Source: Paenilisteria portnoyi (GTDB lineage: Bacteria; Bacillota; Bacilli; Lactobacillales; Listeriaceae). From it: a stretch of 64,000 nucleotides of DNA. The position numbers and the translations under genes are program-made. This document shows, in pieces, positions 51,231 through 60,413 of this stretch. The DNA lies in contig NZ_JAASTT010000003.1 of assembly GCF_014322795.1 (NCBI RefSeq), forward strand, positions 1 through 64,000, written 5' to 3'. How positions within the stretch are numbered: the stretch's first letter is position 1; each line of letters opens with the position of its first letter. Under the pieces are notes generated by a model. That model saw only the letters and a list, made by a program, of their open reading frames with translations. It searched no databases and had not been told where the DNA came from.

Positions 51231-53834
51231 ATGGTTAAAGCACACATTGTCAATCATACGCATTGGGACCGCGAGTGGTATTTCACATCCGCCGACGCGC
51301 TGGTTTTAAGCGAACAACTTTTTACAGAGGTTATCGAGGAATTGCAAGCACACCCAGAGGCAAATTTCGTATTGGACGGCCAATTATCGATTTTGGACGA
51401 TTATGTCGCATTATATCCGGAAAAACTGGACGATATTAAGCAATTAATCGCCGCAAAACAACTTTTTATCGGGCCATGGTTCACGCAAACAGACGCGTTT
51501 TTTGCGCATGGCGAAGCAATTTTGCGAAACGCGATGATTGGAATTTTTGATAGTAAAAAATACGGCAATTATATGAAAATTGGTTATTTGCCAGATACGT
51601 TCGGATTTAACGCGCAAATGCCGACGCTACTTAGTCAGGCGGGGTTTGATAACATCATATTCTGGCGTGGGATTCATCTTGGCGAACAAGTCCAGTCTAC
51701 CTATTTCAAATGGAGCGGGCTGGGTGACGCGGCGCAGATTTACGCGATTAATATGCCGCAAGGATACGGAACGGGGATGTTGCTTGAGCCGACAACGGCA
51801 TATGTGGATGGGCGTCTTGATCCGGCAATTGATTTCATTGCAAAATACAGCGCCACGCAAGAAGTCCTGATTCCATCGGGAAATGACCAGCTGAACATCA
51901 TTACTAATTTTTCAGAGAAATTAGCAGCAATAAACAAGATGGGACGCCATTCCTACGAACTCAGCACATATCAAGATTTCATCGCGTACGTCAAAACATT
52001 GCCTGATTTGGAGGAATATCGTGGCGAATTCAGAAGCCCAGTTTTAGCTCGGGTGCACAAAACGATTGGCTCCAGCCGCATGAACATCAAGTTGAAAAGC
52101 GCAGAATTAGAGCAAAAATTACTGACACGCATCGAACCACTACTCGTTATCGCTAAAGCATCGGGAATCCCAATCAGTGAACGTTTACTGATGCATACGT
52201 GGAAAAAACTACTGGAAGGACAGGCGCACGATAGCTTGGCAGGATGCGTTTCCGACCCTGTCGTAGAAGATATCATGCACCGAATGAAGGAAGCCGACGA
52301 ATTGTGCGACAGCATCGAGAACACCATCGTGAAAAAAATCGCGGACGATCTAGAACTCGAAGCTAATGAAATCCTCGTTTTCAATACGGAACTTGCCACG
52401 TTTGATAGCTACAAAGAAGTACAAGTCATCACGAAAAACAAGCACATCCACTTTCCAGAATGCTCAGATGCGATGGTTGTTCAATCGGAATATATCGAAT
52501 CAAGAGAAGATGTGCTAGAGGAAACGCCAGCTGGAAATCGCTTTATTGAAGAGCCGGGATACTATGTTTTGCAAGTGAGACTGAAAATCGAGATTCCAGG
52601 TCTGGGCTACCGCGTTCTGACTTTTGAAGACAGCGAAACGGCACTCGAAGAAATGAAACCAGTCACGAATACCTCCATTAGCAACCCGTTTTACAAAATT
52701 ACTTTCGAAGACAGCGCCATTCATCTTGAGACGGCAACTGGCGAGAAACACCCTGCTTTTATCGAGTTAGAAGATGCCGCCAATGCAGGTGATACCTATG
52801 ACTATTCCCCATTAGCAAACGATGTCCCATGCGATTTCCGATTTACAGAAGCAACAACAGAGAAATCACGCCAAGTTGAGCGATTAATTTTGACCGGCGT
52901 CCATGCGATGCCATTTGATCTGGAAGACCGACTCATACCAGACGGCAAACAAGCCGAACTTTGGGTGAAAATGACCTTGGAATTGAGTCGAGATAGCGCG
53001 TTACTTCATTGCAAATTAGAAGTGAATAATCAAATCAACAGCCACCGCCTGCGTCTAAAAATAAATACCGGCGTGAAAACCGACACGAATATCGCGTCCC
53101 TCCCATTCGGCTACATCAAGAGACAGCCTGGCGTCCCAGCGAATTGGCAAGACACATACAGCGAAAAGCCGGTCGACATTGAGCCGCTCGAACAAAGTGT
53201 GACGCTGACTAGCGAAACGAAGAGCTGTACTATCTTCACGCGAGGCATCAAAGAGTACCAACAATCCGGCGACCAGTTGGCGCTGACGCTACTCGCAACG
53301 ACAGGTCAACTCGGCAAACCAAATCTCGCTTACCGTCCTGGCCGAGCATCAGGCGACACAACAAAAAAAGGTCACGTACTAATCCCGACAGAAGGCGCCC
53401 AACTAATCGGCGACCATACATTCTCCCTAGCCATCTATCTAGGCACACAAGGATTCGACGAGCATGAAACCGCCCAACGCACCAGAGCATTCAACCAAAC
53501 AACAGTTTCCTATCAACGCCAATCCTACAACTATTTCCTGCACCGTTTGGACAATAAAATCCAAAAAACAGAACGGAAACGAGGCCTAAAACGCACCTTA
53601 CAACTAAGCGACATGCCAAAATCCTACCTCATCTCCGCCTGTTACCCATCCTATTACGAGTCAGACAAATACATCATCCGAATCGAAAACCCGACGAACA
53701 AACCACAAACAATCGATCCATCGCACCTAACAAAAGGCAGTATAACGCTGATAAATGCACTAGAAGAACCCATCACAAACCAAGACTTTACAATCCCGGC
53801 CTATGACGCTATCACATTACGACTCCCATTTTAA
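51231..53834 (+). CDS. mngB: GH38 alpha-mannosidase, MngB-type (6-phospho-mannosylglycerate hydrolase)
   Basis: This 867-residue glycoside hydrolase family 38 enzyme should split the phosphorylated alpha-mannoside imported by the PTS. The catalytic domain starts AHIVNHTHWDREWYF, whose His and Asp bind zinc. The nucleophile Asp is in GYLPDTFGFNAQMP. A third metal site lies near WKKLLEGQAHDSLAGC. The middle and C-terminal beta domains follow. In E. coli MngB releases mannose-6-phosphate and glycerate. It begins 15 bases after EIIC with GGAGG upstream and ends the operon. The 3' third uses many C-ending codons. Confidence 0.92.
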   Translation: MVKAHIVNHTHWDREWYFTSADALVLSEQLFTEVIEELQAHPEANFVLDGQLSILDDYVALYPEKLDDIKQLIAAKQLFIGPWFTQTDAFFAHGEAILRNAMIGIFDSKKYGNYMKIGYLPDTFGFNAQMPTLLSQAGFDNIIFWRGIHLGEQVQSTYFKWSGLGDAAQIYAINMPQGYGTGMLLEPTTAYVDGRLDPAIDFIAKYSATQEVLIPSGNDQLNIITNFSEKLAAINKMGRHSYELSTYQDFIAYVKTLPDLEEYRGEFRSPVLARVHKTIGSSRMNIKLKSAELEQKLLTRIEPLLVIAKASGIPISERLLMHTWKKLLEGQAHDSLAGCVSDPVVEDIMHRMKEADELCDSIENTIVKKIADDLELEANEILVFNTELATFDSYKEVQVITKNKHIHFPECSDAMVVQSEYIESREDVLEETPAGNRFIEEPGYYVLQVRLKIEIPGLGYRVLTFEDSETALEEMKPVTNTSISNPFYKITFEDSAIHLETATGEKHPAFIELEDAANAGDTYDYSPLANDVPCDFRFTEATTEKSRQVERLILTGVHAMPFDLEDRLIPDGKQAELWVKMTLELSRDSALLHCKLEVNNQINSHRLRLKINTGVKTDTNIASLPFGYIKRQPGVPANWQDTYSEKPVDIEPLEQSVTLTSETKSCTIFTRGIKEYQQSGDQLALTLLATTGQLGKPNLAYRPGRASGDTTKKGHVLIPTEGAQLIGDHTFSLAIYLGTQGFDEHETAQRTRAFNQTTVSYQRQSYNYFLHRLDNKIQKTERKRGLKRTLQLSDMPKSYLISACYPSYYESDKYIIRIENPTNKPQTIDPSHLTKGSITLINALEEPITNQDFTIPAYDAITLRLPF

Positions 53835-53873
53835 AAAGAAACGATAAAATCAACACACAAATCAAGTTCTTAC

Positions 53874-53902
53874 TTGCCTTTTCCATGAAATAAAGGTATA
53901 TT
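53874..53902 (+). promoter_or_regulatory. ffs: Promoter of the SRP RNA gene
   Basis: TTGCCT (53874) and TATATT (53897) are 17 bases apart, about 30 bases before the mature RNA. Confidence 0.7.
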
Positions 53903-53929
53903 TATAAGTGAGCCGTTTTTGAAATGGCA

Positions 53930-54210
53930 GCTAATTTGTCATGCTAGATGGGGACGTAGCGGAGCCCTGTAACCCACAATCCGCTCTAGTGGGGTTGAAT
54001 TCCTTATCGAGGCTTTGTACCTGTTTGGTCAGCCCTTTGTAAGTGGTGTTGACGTTTGGGTCTTGCGCAATGGGAACCTGTGAACCATGTCAGGTCCGGA
54101 AGGAAGCAGCATTAATCAGTGCTTTCCATGTGCCGTGAGGTCGCCTGGGCTGAGCTAACTGCAAAGGTAACGCAGATGGATACATCGCCAGAATAAGGTG
54201 CATGGCATTA
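53930..54210 (+). ncRNA. ffs: Signal recognition particle RNA (large Gram-positive type)
   Basis: This is the scRNA/SRP RNA of Bacillus type, with Alu and S domains. The universal S-domain core is clear: CATGTCAGGTCCGGAAGGAA followed by GCAGCATTAA. The Alu domain is evident in GTAGCGGAGCCCTGTAAC and GTTGACGTTTGGGTC. The 5' CATGC pairs with the 3' GCATG to close the molecule, which sets the ends approximately. With Ffh it targets membrane and secreted proteins during translation. It lies upstream of dnaX, as in Bacillus and Listeria. Ends may be off by about 10 bases. Confidence 0.95.
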
Positions 54211-54226
54211 TAATTTAAAACGATAC

Positions 54227-54260
54227 AAGCCTTCTTTCTTCATTGAGAGGAGGCTTTTTT
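54227..54260 (+). terminator. Terminator of the SRP RNA gene
   Basis: AAGCCTTCTTTC pairs, with a bulge, with GAGAGGAGGCTT, followed by TTTT. Confidence 0.8.
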
Positions 54261-54449
54261 GTTGGAGTTGTTCAAACGAAGTGAGTTACAACTCCAATAT
54301 GCATGAGAGCGAAGCGAGCAGGTAATCCCCCAGTGCCTGTTCGACCGCCTCCAAACAAAGAATAGTAACCGCCTGCCACCACACTTATGACACTCAGCCC
54401 TATCTAATTCCCCCAATATAGGCTATACTAGACAAAAGAGGTGAATGAA
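54261..54449. other. Gap without recognised gene
   Basis: Nothing coding is seen. A TATACT-like -10 (GGCTATACTAGAC at 54421) lies about 25 bases before the next gene and is the only regulatory candidate. Confidence 0.35.
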
Positions 54450-54704
54450 ATGCCAGCAGAAAATCAAGGTGTGAATTTACTAGAACTGCGGAAATCTCCA
54501 AAGTTGAACCCGGAAATACAAGGGGAAATAGAGGATTATGTGACGTGGGAACGTGAAGATAAATTGTACTTCGGCCGAATCGAAAAGATGCTAATCAACT
54601 CAGCCATAGTAGCGATTGACGAAGACTTGCAAAAAGAACACAATGCACCAGTACGTACAGTGGTTAACTTTAAGAAATATCGAGTAGTCGAGTTAGAGGA
54701 ATAA
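54450..54704 (+). CDS. YkvS/DUF2187-like small protein
   Basis: This 84-residue cytosolic protein has a C-terminal half that resembles the KOW/SH3-like DUF2187 (YkvS) family: EDYVTWEREDKLYFGRIEKM, INSAIVAIDEDLQ and RTVVNFKKYRVVELEE. The N-terminal part (ENQGVNLLELRKSPKLNPEI) is not recognised. ATG 54450 has AGAGGTG six bases upstream; the frame opens at GTG 54441. It is a single gene between two terminators. Function unknown. Confidence 0.7.
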   Translation: MPAENQGVNLLELRKSPKLNPEIQGEIEDYVTWEREDKLYFGRIEKMLINSAIVAIDEDLQKEHNAPVRTVVNFKKYRVVELEE

Positions 54705-54717
54705 ACAACGAAACAGA

Positions 54718-54748
54718 AGCGCCGACCTCTGATGGTTTGGCGTTTTTC
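54718..54748 (+). terminator. Terminator after the YkvS-like gene
   Basis: AGCGCCGACC pairs with GGTTTGGCG, followed by TTTTT. Confidence 0.8.
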
Positions 54749-54925
54749 ATTCTGATCTGTAAACCCATCAAAAATAATGGAACTTTTCGTGATTTAAAAA
54801 AGATCGCCAATTTAGATATAATTGATCATTTCAAACAAAAGGGGTGCATTAGATGTTGATAATACAGTGAAATAAAGCTATCATATACATGCAAGTATTA
54901 GAAGTACATAAGCGGAGTTTTAATA

Positions 54926-55513
54926 ATGAAGTATAGAAAATTACTAACTACACTATTAATCCTTACTCTCATCGTCATCACAGGATGCTCTGAAAATACT
55001 TCAGAAAAACCATTAAAACCATCAAAAAAAGTAGTGACCATCGATGATATGCAAGACAAAATAGATATCGATAACATTATTCTAACTAAGTTTACAAAAA
55101 CAATGACAAGTACCGAGGGGAAGTTTAGTGTCATCCTAGCAATGAAAGACACTGTTTACGATAAATTCCAAACCATCACAACCCCTTACTACTACACTAT
55201 TCTATTACCAATCTCTATTGAAAATATGGTCGTGGAAGGTGTAAAATCAATACCTGCTCAGAAGTTGAAAAAGCTAACAACAGACGAAGCCGCTAAAGCA
55301 GGCATCAAGGTAAACAGCCAAGCATTTGCGGGCGAGCCTTACACATTCTTTTCCATAGAACAAAGCGTGGAATGGAATCCGCATTCCGATACCAAACCCA
55401 ATCTAGAAGGCAAGTACGATTTCGCAATTCAAAACGAAGATTATGTGAATGCCTTTTATTTCTCGGATATTCAACTTTTTGTAAACGGTTTTAATGAAAA
55501 AGGAATCTACTAA
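54926..55513 (+). CDS. Lipoprotein of unknown function
   Basis: This 195-residue protein has a lipoprotein signal (MKYRKLLTTLLILTLIVITG) whose cysteine lies at residue 21, so it should be lipid-anchored outside the cell. The mature part begins with a Lys/Pro-rich linker (SEKPLKPSKK) and then an alpha/beta domain (GKFSVILAMKDTVYDKFQTI; YYYTILLPISIENMVVEG; GEPYTFFSIEQSVEWNPHSD). No family is recognised. GGAG precedes the ATG by 8 bases, and a terminator follows. It may be paired with the next gene, which has a similar size and location. Confidence 0.72.
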   Translation: MKYRKLLTTLLILTLIVITGCSENTSEKPLKPSKKVVTIDDMQDKIDIDNIILTKFTKTMTSTEGKFSVILAMKDTVYDKFQTITTPYYYTILLPISIENMVVEGVKSIPAQKLKKLTTDEAAKAGIKVNSQAFAGEPYTFFSIEQSVEWNPHSDTKPNLEGKYDFAIQNEDYVNAFYFSDIQLFVNGFNEKGIY

Positions 55514-55518
55514 TAAAG

Positions 55519-55549
55519 CAAAATGCGTCCTAATTTGGGCGCTTTTTTC
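55519..55549 (+). terminator. Terminator after the lipoprotein gene
   Basis: AATGCGTCC pairs with GGGCGC (one G-T pair) followed by TTTTTT. Confidence 0.75.
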
Positions 55550-55615
55550 ATGTAATCTTGTGTTATAATGAATCATAGCGTTAATCACGAATTGACCACA
55601 CGAGGAGTCGAAAAA

Positions 55616-56098
55616 ATGAAGTTCACAAAAAAAACATGGGGAATCGTAGCGCTAGCAGTCATCTGCATCATCGCCATCCCAGCCACCATTTTCACAAGCA
55701 ACAAAGCGAAGGCGAGTACCGCGATCAACGAAAAAATCGCGGCATATGGCATTCCAACTGATGATATTATTGACATAAGTGAACTTAGCTACGATTTTAA
55801 AAGCGGCGGTTACGGTCGAATTATAACGACCAAAAAAGACATGGCGAAGTGGAAAGCCTATCTTGAAAACCCGAAGCACGAAGAAAATAATTACTACATC
55901 ACTTACAACAAGGACAACAAAGAAATCCGCGAAAAGAAAAATACAAATGACCCACAAAGTACAGATTGGTATTATATTTTTCACTACGATCGCGGGGAAG
56001 TGACCGTGAACATGAGCGTTTTTGGGAATTGGATTGATCCTAATGACGCAGAATCCCAAGAATACAGCGCACTACTTTCCTATCCTAAAGCTAACTAA
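55616..56098 (+). CDS. Membrane-anchored or secreted protein of unknown function
   Basis: The product is a 160-residue protein with an N-terminal hydrophobic segment (WGIVALAVICIIAIPATIFT) preceded by Lys, either an uncleaved anchor or a signal peptide ending AKA-ST. The outer part is charged (KKDMAKWKAYLENPKHEENN; STDWYYIFHYDRGEVTVNMS). The frame opens at 55568, but GAGGAG lies nine bases before ATG 55616. It looks distantly like DUF3139-type proteins, which I cannot confirm. Confidence 0.65.
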   Translation: MKFTKKTWGIVALAVICIIAIPATIFTSNKAKASTAINEKIAAYGIPTDDIIDISELSYDFKSGGYGRIITTKKDMAKWKAYLENPKHEENNYYITYNKDNKEIREKKNTNDPQSTDWYYIFHYDRGEVTVNMSVFGNWIDPNDAESQEYSALLSYPKAN

Positions 56099-56168
56099 TA
56101 ATCCCTGTAAAAATTCCCTATCCTTTTTACTATAAACTTGGTATAATTAATAAAGAGGGAGTGATAAT

Positions 56169-56429
56169 GTGAAAAGAAAAGCATATCGTAATTCACCAGC
56201 ATTTGTTATGTTAGCGTGGGGTTCGTTCCTAGCGTTCCTAACACTTACAGTCATTGGTCTAGCAACGTTGAAAGAGCCACTAATGGTCAAAGGGTACTAT
56301 CTCATGGGTTCAATCGGCTTGATTTCATCTGCTTTTACAGTGGCTAAAGTCGTGCGTGACAACCAAGAAGATGAAGAGCGTTACAACCAGATGTTCCGCG
56401 CGAAAGACGTAGAAGACGCTGAGGAATAA
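56169..56429 (+). CDS. YiaA/YiaB-like two-helix membrane protein
   Basis: This 86-residue membrane protein has two helices (AWGSFLAFLTLTVIGLATL; GYYLMGSIGLISSAFTVAK), fitting the YiaAB two-helix domain, with the SPAFVMLAWGSF start typical of the family. A charged tail (RDNQEDEERYNQMFRAKDVE) follows. It starts at GTG 56169 after GAGGGAG. The function of the family is unknown. It is a single gene ending before a large terminator. Confidence 0.8.
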   Translation: MKRKAYRNSPAFVMLAWGSFLAFLTLTVIGLATLKEPLMVKGYYLMGSIGLISSAFTVAKVVRDNQEDEERYNQMFRAKDVEDAEE

Positions 56430-56441
56430 GGTGAGACGTAG

Positions 56442-56511
56442 AAAATGGTTCTATAATCAATGCGAAGGAAGATTAATCTTGCCTCGATATTGATTATAGA
56501 ACCATTTTTTA
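56442..56511. terminator. Bidirectional terminator between YiaA-like and LysR genes
   Basis: A perfect 19-bp stem, AAATGGTTCTATAATCAAT with ATTGATTATAGAACCATTT, is followed by T residues on the plus strand and preceded by A residues. The loop contains a small second hairpin (AAGATTAATCTT). Confidence 0.88.
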
Positions 56512-56523
56512 TATCTTTTTAAA

Positions 56524-57423
56524 CTACAAATCCCTCTGTATAAACGTGAATAAATCTAAAAGAAGATCGGTTTCATGATCTCGATCAAAAGCAGCAACAA
56601 TATTTTGATCGTCACTATCGCTTTCTAAGTCAACAATCTTAATCCGATATTTGTCCTCCAGTGTCCCGTCATTCATCCCGGAATATAAGAAAGCCGAACC
56701 TTTTCCCACAGAAACCAAAGATAGTCCCTCATCAAGGTCTTTCACATAAGAATTCGCCTTCAAATTGAACCCATTTTTGAGGCCTTGTCCGACTACATAA
56801 TCCACAATAACTGGCGACTGCTGTCTTTCAAGTAAGATAAACGTTTCCTGACTTAAATCTGAAAACCGCAACTTTTTCTTATAACTTAAGGCGTGATGAA
56901 CAGGCATAGCGATTTGTAAATGATTTTCTAGGAATACCGCTGTCTCAAGCGCATCATTAGATTGAAAATAAGTTAATAAATTAAAAACCAAATCATACTC
57001 GCCGCTCAAAAGCCCGTCAGCTAGCTTCATCGGTGTATCTTGCTTCATTAAAAATGAAACATGAGGATGGCTCATTTTAAAATGCTCCAATAGTTCATAC
57101 ATTTTGCTCATATTGAAATTGGGCAGATAACCGATTTTTATAATTTGGGCTGTTTTATCCAGATTCACTTGCTCATCAAACATGTGAGCCAACTTCTCAA
57201 CGCGTGTTAAAATATCGTTCACTTCTGCTAGAAACTGTTCACCGGCACGTGTTAATGTAATCGTGTGGTTACGCCGAATAAACAGCGCTACACCTAACTC
57301 GGCCTCTAATTCTTGTATGTGCCTACTTAAAGTCGGTTGCGAAATATACAGCTTTTCAGAAGCTTTTGTAAAACTACTCTCCGTCGCAACTTTAACGAAA
57401 TAATTCAAGGTGGTTAACTTCAT
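56524..57423 (-). CDS. LysR-family transcriptional regulator
   Basis: This 299-residue LysR regulator has an N-terminal winged HTH (LNYFVKVATESSFTKASEKL then YISQPTLSRHIQELEAELGV) and a periplasmic-binding-like effector domain (IIKIGYLPNFNMSKMYELLE onward). It lies downstream of, and in the same direction as, a CocE/NonD hydrolase gene, 67 bases apart. That order suggests it could be co-transcribed with and regulate the hydrolase. The effector is unknown. Confidence 0.88.
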   Translation of the reverse strand: MKLTTLNYFVKVATESSFTKASEKLYISQPTLSRHIQELEAELGVALFIRRNHTITLTRAGEQFLAEVNDILTRVEKLAHMFDEQVNLDKTAQIIKIGYLPNFNMSKMYELLEHFKMSHPHVSFLMKQDTPMKLADGLLSGEYDLVFNLLTYFQSNDALETAVFLENHLQIAMPVHHALSYKKKLRFSDLSQETFILLERQQSPVIVDYVVGQGLKNGFNLKANSYVKDLDEGLSLVSVGKGSAFLYSGMNDGTLEDKYRIKIVDLESDSDDQNIVAAFDRDHETDLLLDLFTFIQRDL

Positions 57424-57490
57424 AATAACTCCATTCCAAACTAGTATTGGTAGTAGTTTTATTATAAAGTTAACCCCTTGAATCTACAAG

Positions 57491-59251
57491 TTATTTGGGC
57501 ATCACAGGTAATTGAAGATAAGAAGCGTACTCTCCACCAGTATGAAGAATGTGAATGCCTTTATTATCCGGTGTACAGCCTGGTGTTCCTGGCATAACCG
57601 ATCCAAGTTCGTCTTTTGTACTGACAACAATTCGCAGTGTTTCGCCAGCTTCATAAGATAAACCAAGTGGACTTAAAACGATATCTAGTTCCACAATTTC
57701 ACCTCGAGCCAATTTTTCCACTCTCTCAAAACTGTAAGCAGGAATTTCATCGGTTGCCATTTCGCTGTCAAGTTGACGCATCGAAGCACGAAGTCGACCC
57801 CATGGACCTTTGTAACGTAACGCTGATGCGCCTTCTTGCGTGAAATCTTGGAGTGCTGCGCCATGATTTGGAACGACGAATTCACTCAAAACATTACCGA
57901 GTTTATCGATTTTTTGAATCCAAACGAAGACATCCATATCATCATAGCCGTCCACTTCCATAAACAGTTTTGCTTTCGGATAACCAACAAAATGCGTTTC
58001 TTTGTCGAAGGTCATTTGGAAAGAAGTACGGCCTGGGACGCTATTGGCAATATATTTTACTGGGAAGTCCTCTGACTCAGGATTTTCTTGTAAAGTACGG
58101 AATTTTCCATTCATGTAGAAGCGTTTATTTTCACTAGCGACAGGTGGGAAAGTTTCTGCGGGTATATCTGTTTCATTACTACCATGAAAATCAAGAAGGG
58201 AATAGCGCACGGTCGGTGTATTTGTCCAACCGTTATCTTTGCCAAGTAAATAGTAGTCAAAGAAGCGACGCAATTCTTCTGTATTGTCTTCATCGTAGTA
58301 ATATGGCCATTCTTGACGGTCGTGGATACGAAGCCATTTTTCAGTGGAGCCTAGTGTGCGCCATGAACGGAAGGTACCCATTGTGTGTAGTGTGTTGGAA
58401 TAACTTGCTATAACGAAAGCCGGAACAGTTATTTTACTCGCATCCGCCACTTTATCTTTCCAAATAGCAGCATCCGCCATTGGATAAGCTTGCATTTCTT
58501 TTACTAAGTCCTCACGTTTGGCACCTATAGCGCTGACGTGATTTACTTGCAAGCGTTCAATGAAATTTTGATCAGGAATGCCGCCAATAAACGCTAAATC
58601 GCGATAACCGTCCGAAAGTCCTTCTGTTGGGTTGATACAAGTTAAGTGAGGTGGCTGTTCGGCTGCGATATACCATTGCGAAAAGGCTAGATACGATGTG
58701 CCGGTAAGGGCTGTTTTGCCGTTCGACCAAGATTGAGCGGCTAACCATTCGATTAAATCATAACCGTCCTCTGCCTCCTGGGAACCGATCATCGTTGTGT
58801 CGCCTTCACTATGAGCGATACCGCGCATATCTGGATTACAAACGGCGTAACCATGCGCACACCAGTAAGCTGGATCGGGCGCTTCGAATTTCGTTAGACC
58901 TGAATTCCACGCGTTTCCCATACCTAGCATATTGAAAAGATTTTTGTAGCGAGGTGCAGTTCCGGCGCTTTTTCCATAAGGACTCCAAGCGATGAGCGTT
59001 GGGACTGTTGCGTCTGTAATTGGTAAATAGATATCGGTGTAAATCGTGATGCCGTCGCGCAATTTAACGGGTACATCTTTGAACATTTTAATATCGCATG
59101 TTAGCGGTTTGAAGCCTTCCGCGATTAGTTGGCCTTTTTTCAAGATAACTTCCTTTGTTTCAAAAGGGCTGAGGACACCGTGCTCGATACCATTGTCAAT
59201 ATATTCGAATGCTGGGCTAAAACTCATATTTTCTGTGATTTTTGCAGTCAT
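57491..59251 (-). CDS. CocE/NonD-family (S15) hydrolase
   Basis: This 586-residue alpha/beta hydrolase of the X-Pro dipeptidyl-peptidase S15/CocE type cleaves esters or amides. The nucleophile Ser is in KTALTGTSYLAFSQWYIA. PTLIAWSPYGKSAGTAPRY, CNPDMRGIAHSEGD and EAEDGYDLIEWLA are typical of the N-terminal domain. The C-terminal jelly-roll (FSYxP-type beta domain) includes EIVELDIVLSPLGLSYEAG. ATG 59251 has GGAGG at good distance; the frame opens at 59266. No signal peptide. The natural substrate is unknown, and the LysR gene downstream probably responds to it. Confidence 0.85.
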   Translation of the reverse strand: MTAKITENMSFSPAFEYIDNGIEHGVLSPFETKEVILKKGQLIAEGFKPLTCDIKMFKDVPVKLRDGITIYTDIYLPITDATVPTLIAWSPYGKSAGTAPRYKNLFNMLGMGNAWNSGLTKFEAPDPAYWCAHGYAVCNPDMRGIAHSEGDTTMIGSQEAEDGYDLIEWLAAQSWSNGKTALTGTSYLAFSQWYIAAEQPPHLTCINPTEGLSDGYRDLAFIGGIPDQNFIERLQVNHVSAIGAKREDLVKEMQAYPMADAAIWKDKVADASKITVPAFVIASYSNTLHTMGTFRSWRTLGSTEKWLRIHDRQEWPYYYDEDNTEELRRFFDYYLLGKDNGWTNTPTVRYSLLDFHGSNETDIPAETFPPVASENKRFYMNGKFRTLQENPESEDFPVKYIANSVPGRTSFQMTFDKETHFVGYPKAKLFMEVDGYDDMDVFVWIQKIDKLGNVLSEFVVPNHGAALQDFTQEGASALRYKGPWGRLRASMRQLDSEMATDEIPAYSFERVEKLARGEIVELDIVLSPLGLSYEAGETLRIVVSTKDELGSVMPGTPGCTPDNKGIHILHTGGEYASYLQLPVMPK

Positions 59252-59375
59252 TTGTATTACCTCCAAGACTATTCTCTCTACACCTCAAATTATACGAGGG
59301 AAAACGCTGGAAGTACAATCGTTATTCTGCATACTCATGCTATCGAGGTATCTGTTATTCGAAAAATGAATACCA

Positions 59376-59420
59376 CGAAAAAAACCTCGATACGTAGATT
59401 CGAAATCTAATTATCGAGGC
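59376..59420 (-). terminator. Terminator of the small minus-strand ORF
   Basis: CCTCGATA pairs with TATCGAGG, with an AGATTCGAAATCT inner stem. On the minus strand it is followed by a T tract. Confidence 0.8.
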
Positions 59421-59426
59421 TTTCTC

Positions 59427-59579
59427 CTATTCTGCATCCTTGGACTCGTTTTTTTCATCGTCAGCCTTCTTTTTCGTTGGTAAAATAATTTCTTTATCAC
59501 CTGGGAGCACGATGGTGTAATCATTTTTCTTCACCAGTTTGCCGTTGTCGAAGTCTGGGAAATCTGCTTTTTGTGCCAT
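59427..59579 (-). CDS. Small hydrophilic protein (50 residues), hypothetical
   Basis: On the minus strand ATG 59579 has GGAGGTCA seven bases before it and opens a 50-codon frame: MAQKADFPDFDNGKLVKKND, then YTIVLPGDKEIILPTKKK and an acidic tail (ADDEKNESKDAE). A terminator follows directly after the stop. The strong ribosome site and terminator support a real gene. It is too short for common gene callers. Function unknown. Confidence 0.65.
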   Translation of the reverse strand: MAQKADFPDFDNGKLVKKNDYTIVLPGDKEIILPTKKKADDEKNESKDAE

Positions 59580-59717
59580 GCTATGACCTCCATTTCTCTC
59601 CCATTATACTACAAATCTCATTTTCTTTCCTTATATGCTTGTAAAAGGAGCGCGTAAATGGGATAATTTTAGAGAAGAAGTTGCCACGGAATAAAGTGAA
59701 GAAGGAGCGTTAATCCA

Positions 59718-60170
59718 TTGAAAATTACGAAAAAACTCGCGATCTCGCAAAAAGAGTGTTTTGATACGATTATGAATTCAGTTGTCCATGATGTAAAGGC
59801 GGCAACGGGGAAGAAACCACTTGTACAAAAGCTTGAGGGCTTGAAATTTAAGCGCAAAATGGCGAATGGTTCAGAAGCCATCATGATTATTACGAAATGT
59901 ACGCCGCCCGAAGTGTATGAATTTCAGACGAAAACGCATGTAAATACACATACGACGAGTTACACGATTGAGGCTGTTACAGAGCATACGTGTGAAGTGA
60001 TTTATGATGAGACAGTGGAAGCCAAAACATCGATGGCACGTTGGAATAACATCCTTGTTGGCGGCATGCTAGGATTCACGCGTAAGAAACGAATCACCCG
60101 AATGCTAGACGGAATCGAAGCTCTAGTAATCCAGCAACATAAGGATTTAGTCTCGAAAATTGAAGGCTAA
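59718..60170 (+). CDS. DUF3284-domain protein
   Basis: This 150-residue cytosolic protein fits DUF3284, a small alpha/beta (SRPBCC-like) family of Firmicutes: KITKKLAISQKECFDTIMNS, ANGSEAIMIITKCTPPEVYE, TSYTIEAVTEHTCEVIYDET, and NNILVGGMLGFTRKKRITRM. It starts at TTG 59718, with AAGGAG ten bases upstream. It precedes dnaX with a hairpin repeat between. Function unknown. Confidence 0.75.
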   Translation: MKITKKLAISQKECFDTIMNSVVHDVKAATGKKPLVQKLEGLKFKRKMANGSEAIMIITKCTPPEVYEFQTKTHVNTHTTSYTIEAVTEHTCEVIYDETVEAKTSMARWNNILVGGMLGFTRKKRITRMLDGIEALVIQQHKDLVSKIEG

Positions 60171-60278
60171 CTCGAACTTATCAAATATGTTTTTATAAGC
60201 TATAATGGAAATACAGAATACGCAGATAGCAGACAAAGTTCTTATTGTTTAAAAGTTAGTCTTTGAAAACGCCAAACC

Positions 60279-60403
60279 TTCAGCGGAGCGACAAGCGCTC
60301 AGATTCTAGGCAAAGGCGAGTACCGGAGCGGAGTGTACGACTGTACATGAGCACCGGAACACAGACTTTAACGACGAAGATGAACGCTTGTCGCTTCGCT
60401 GAA
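60279..60403 (+). repeat. Long hairpin repeat upstream of dnaX (copy 1)
   Basis: The outer arms TTCAGCGGAGCGACAAGCG and CGCTTGTCGCTTCGCTGAA pair almost perfectly. Inside are CCGG/CCGG and the TGTAC-GACT-GTACA tip. The core CGGAGTGTACGACTGTACAT and GAG-ACCGGAAC is shared with copy 2 at 62586, but the outer arms are different. It ends 10 bases before the dnaX start and contains no gene. Confidence 0.75.
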
Positions 60404-60413
60404 AGGAGTAAAT

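Noticed and set aside
54261-54440. Possible small RNA or repeat after the SRP RNA terminator
   Set aside because: Only short G/A-rich strings; no stable hairpin or promoter pair supports a gene.
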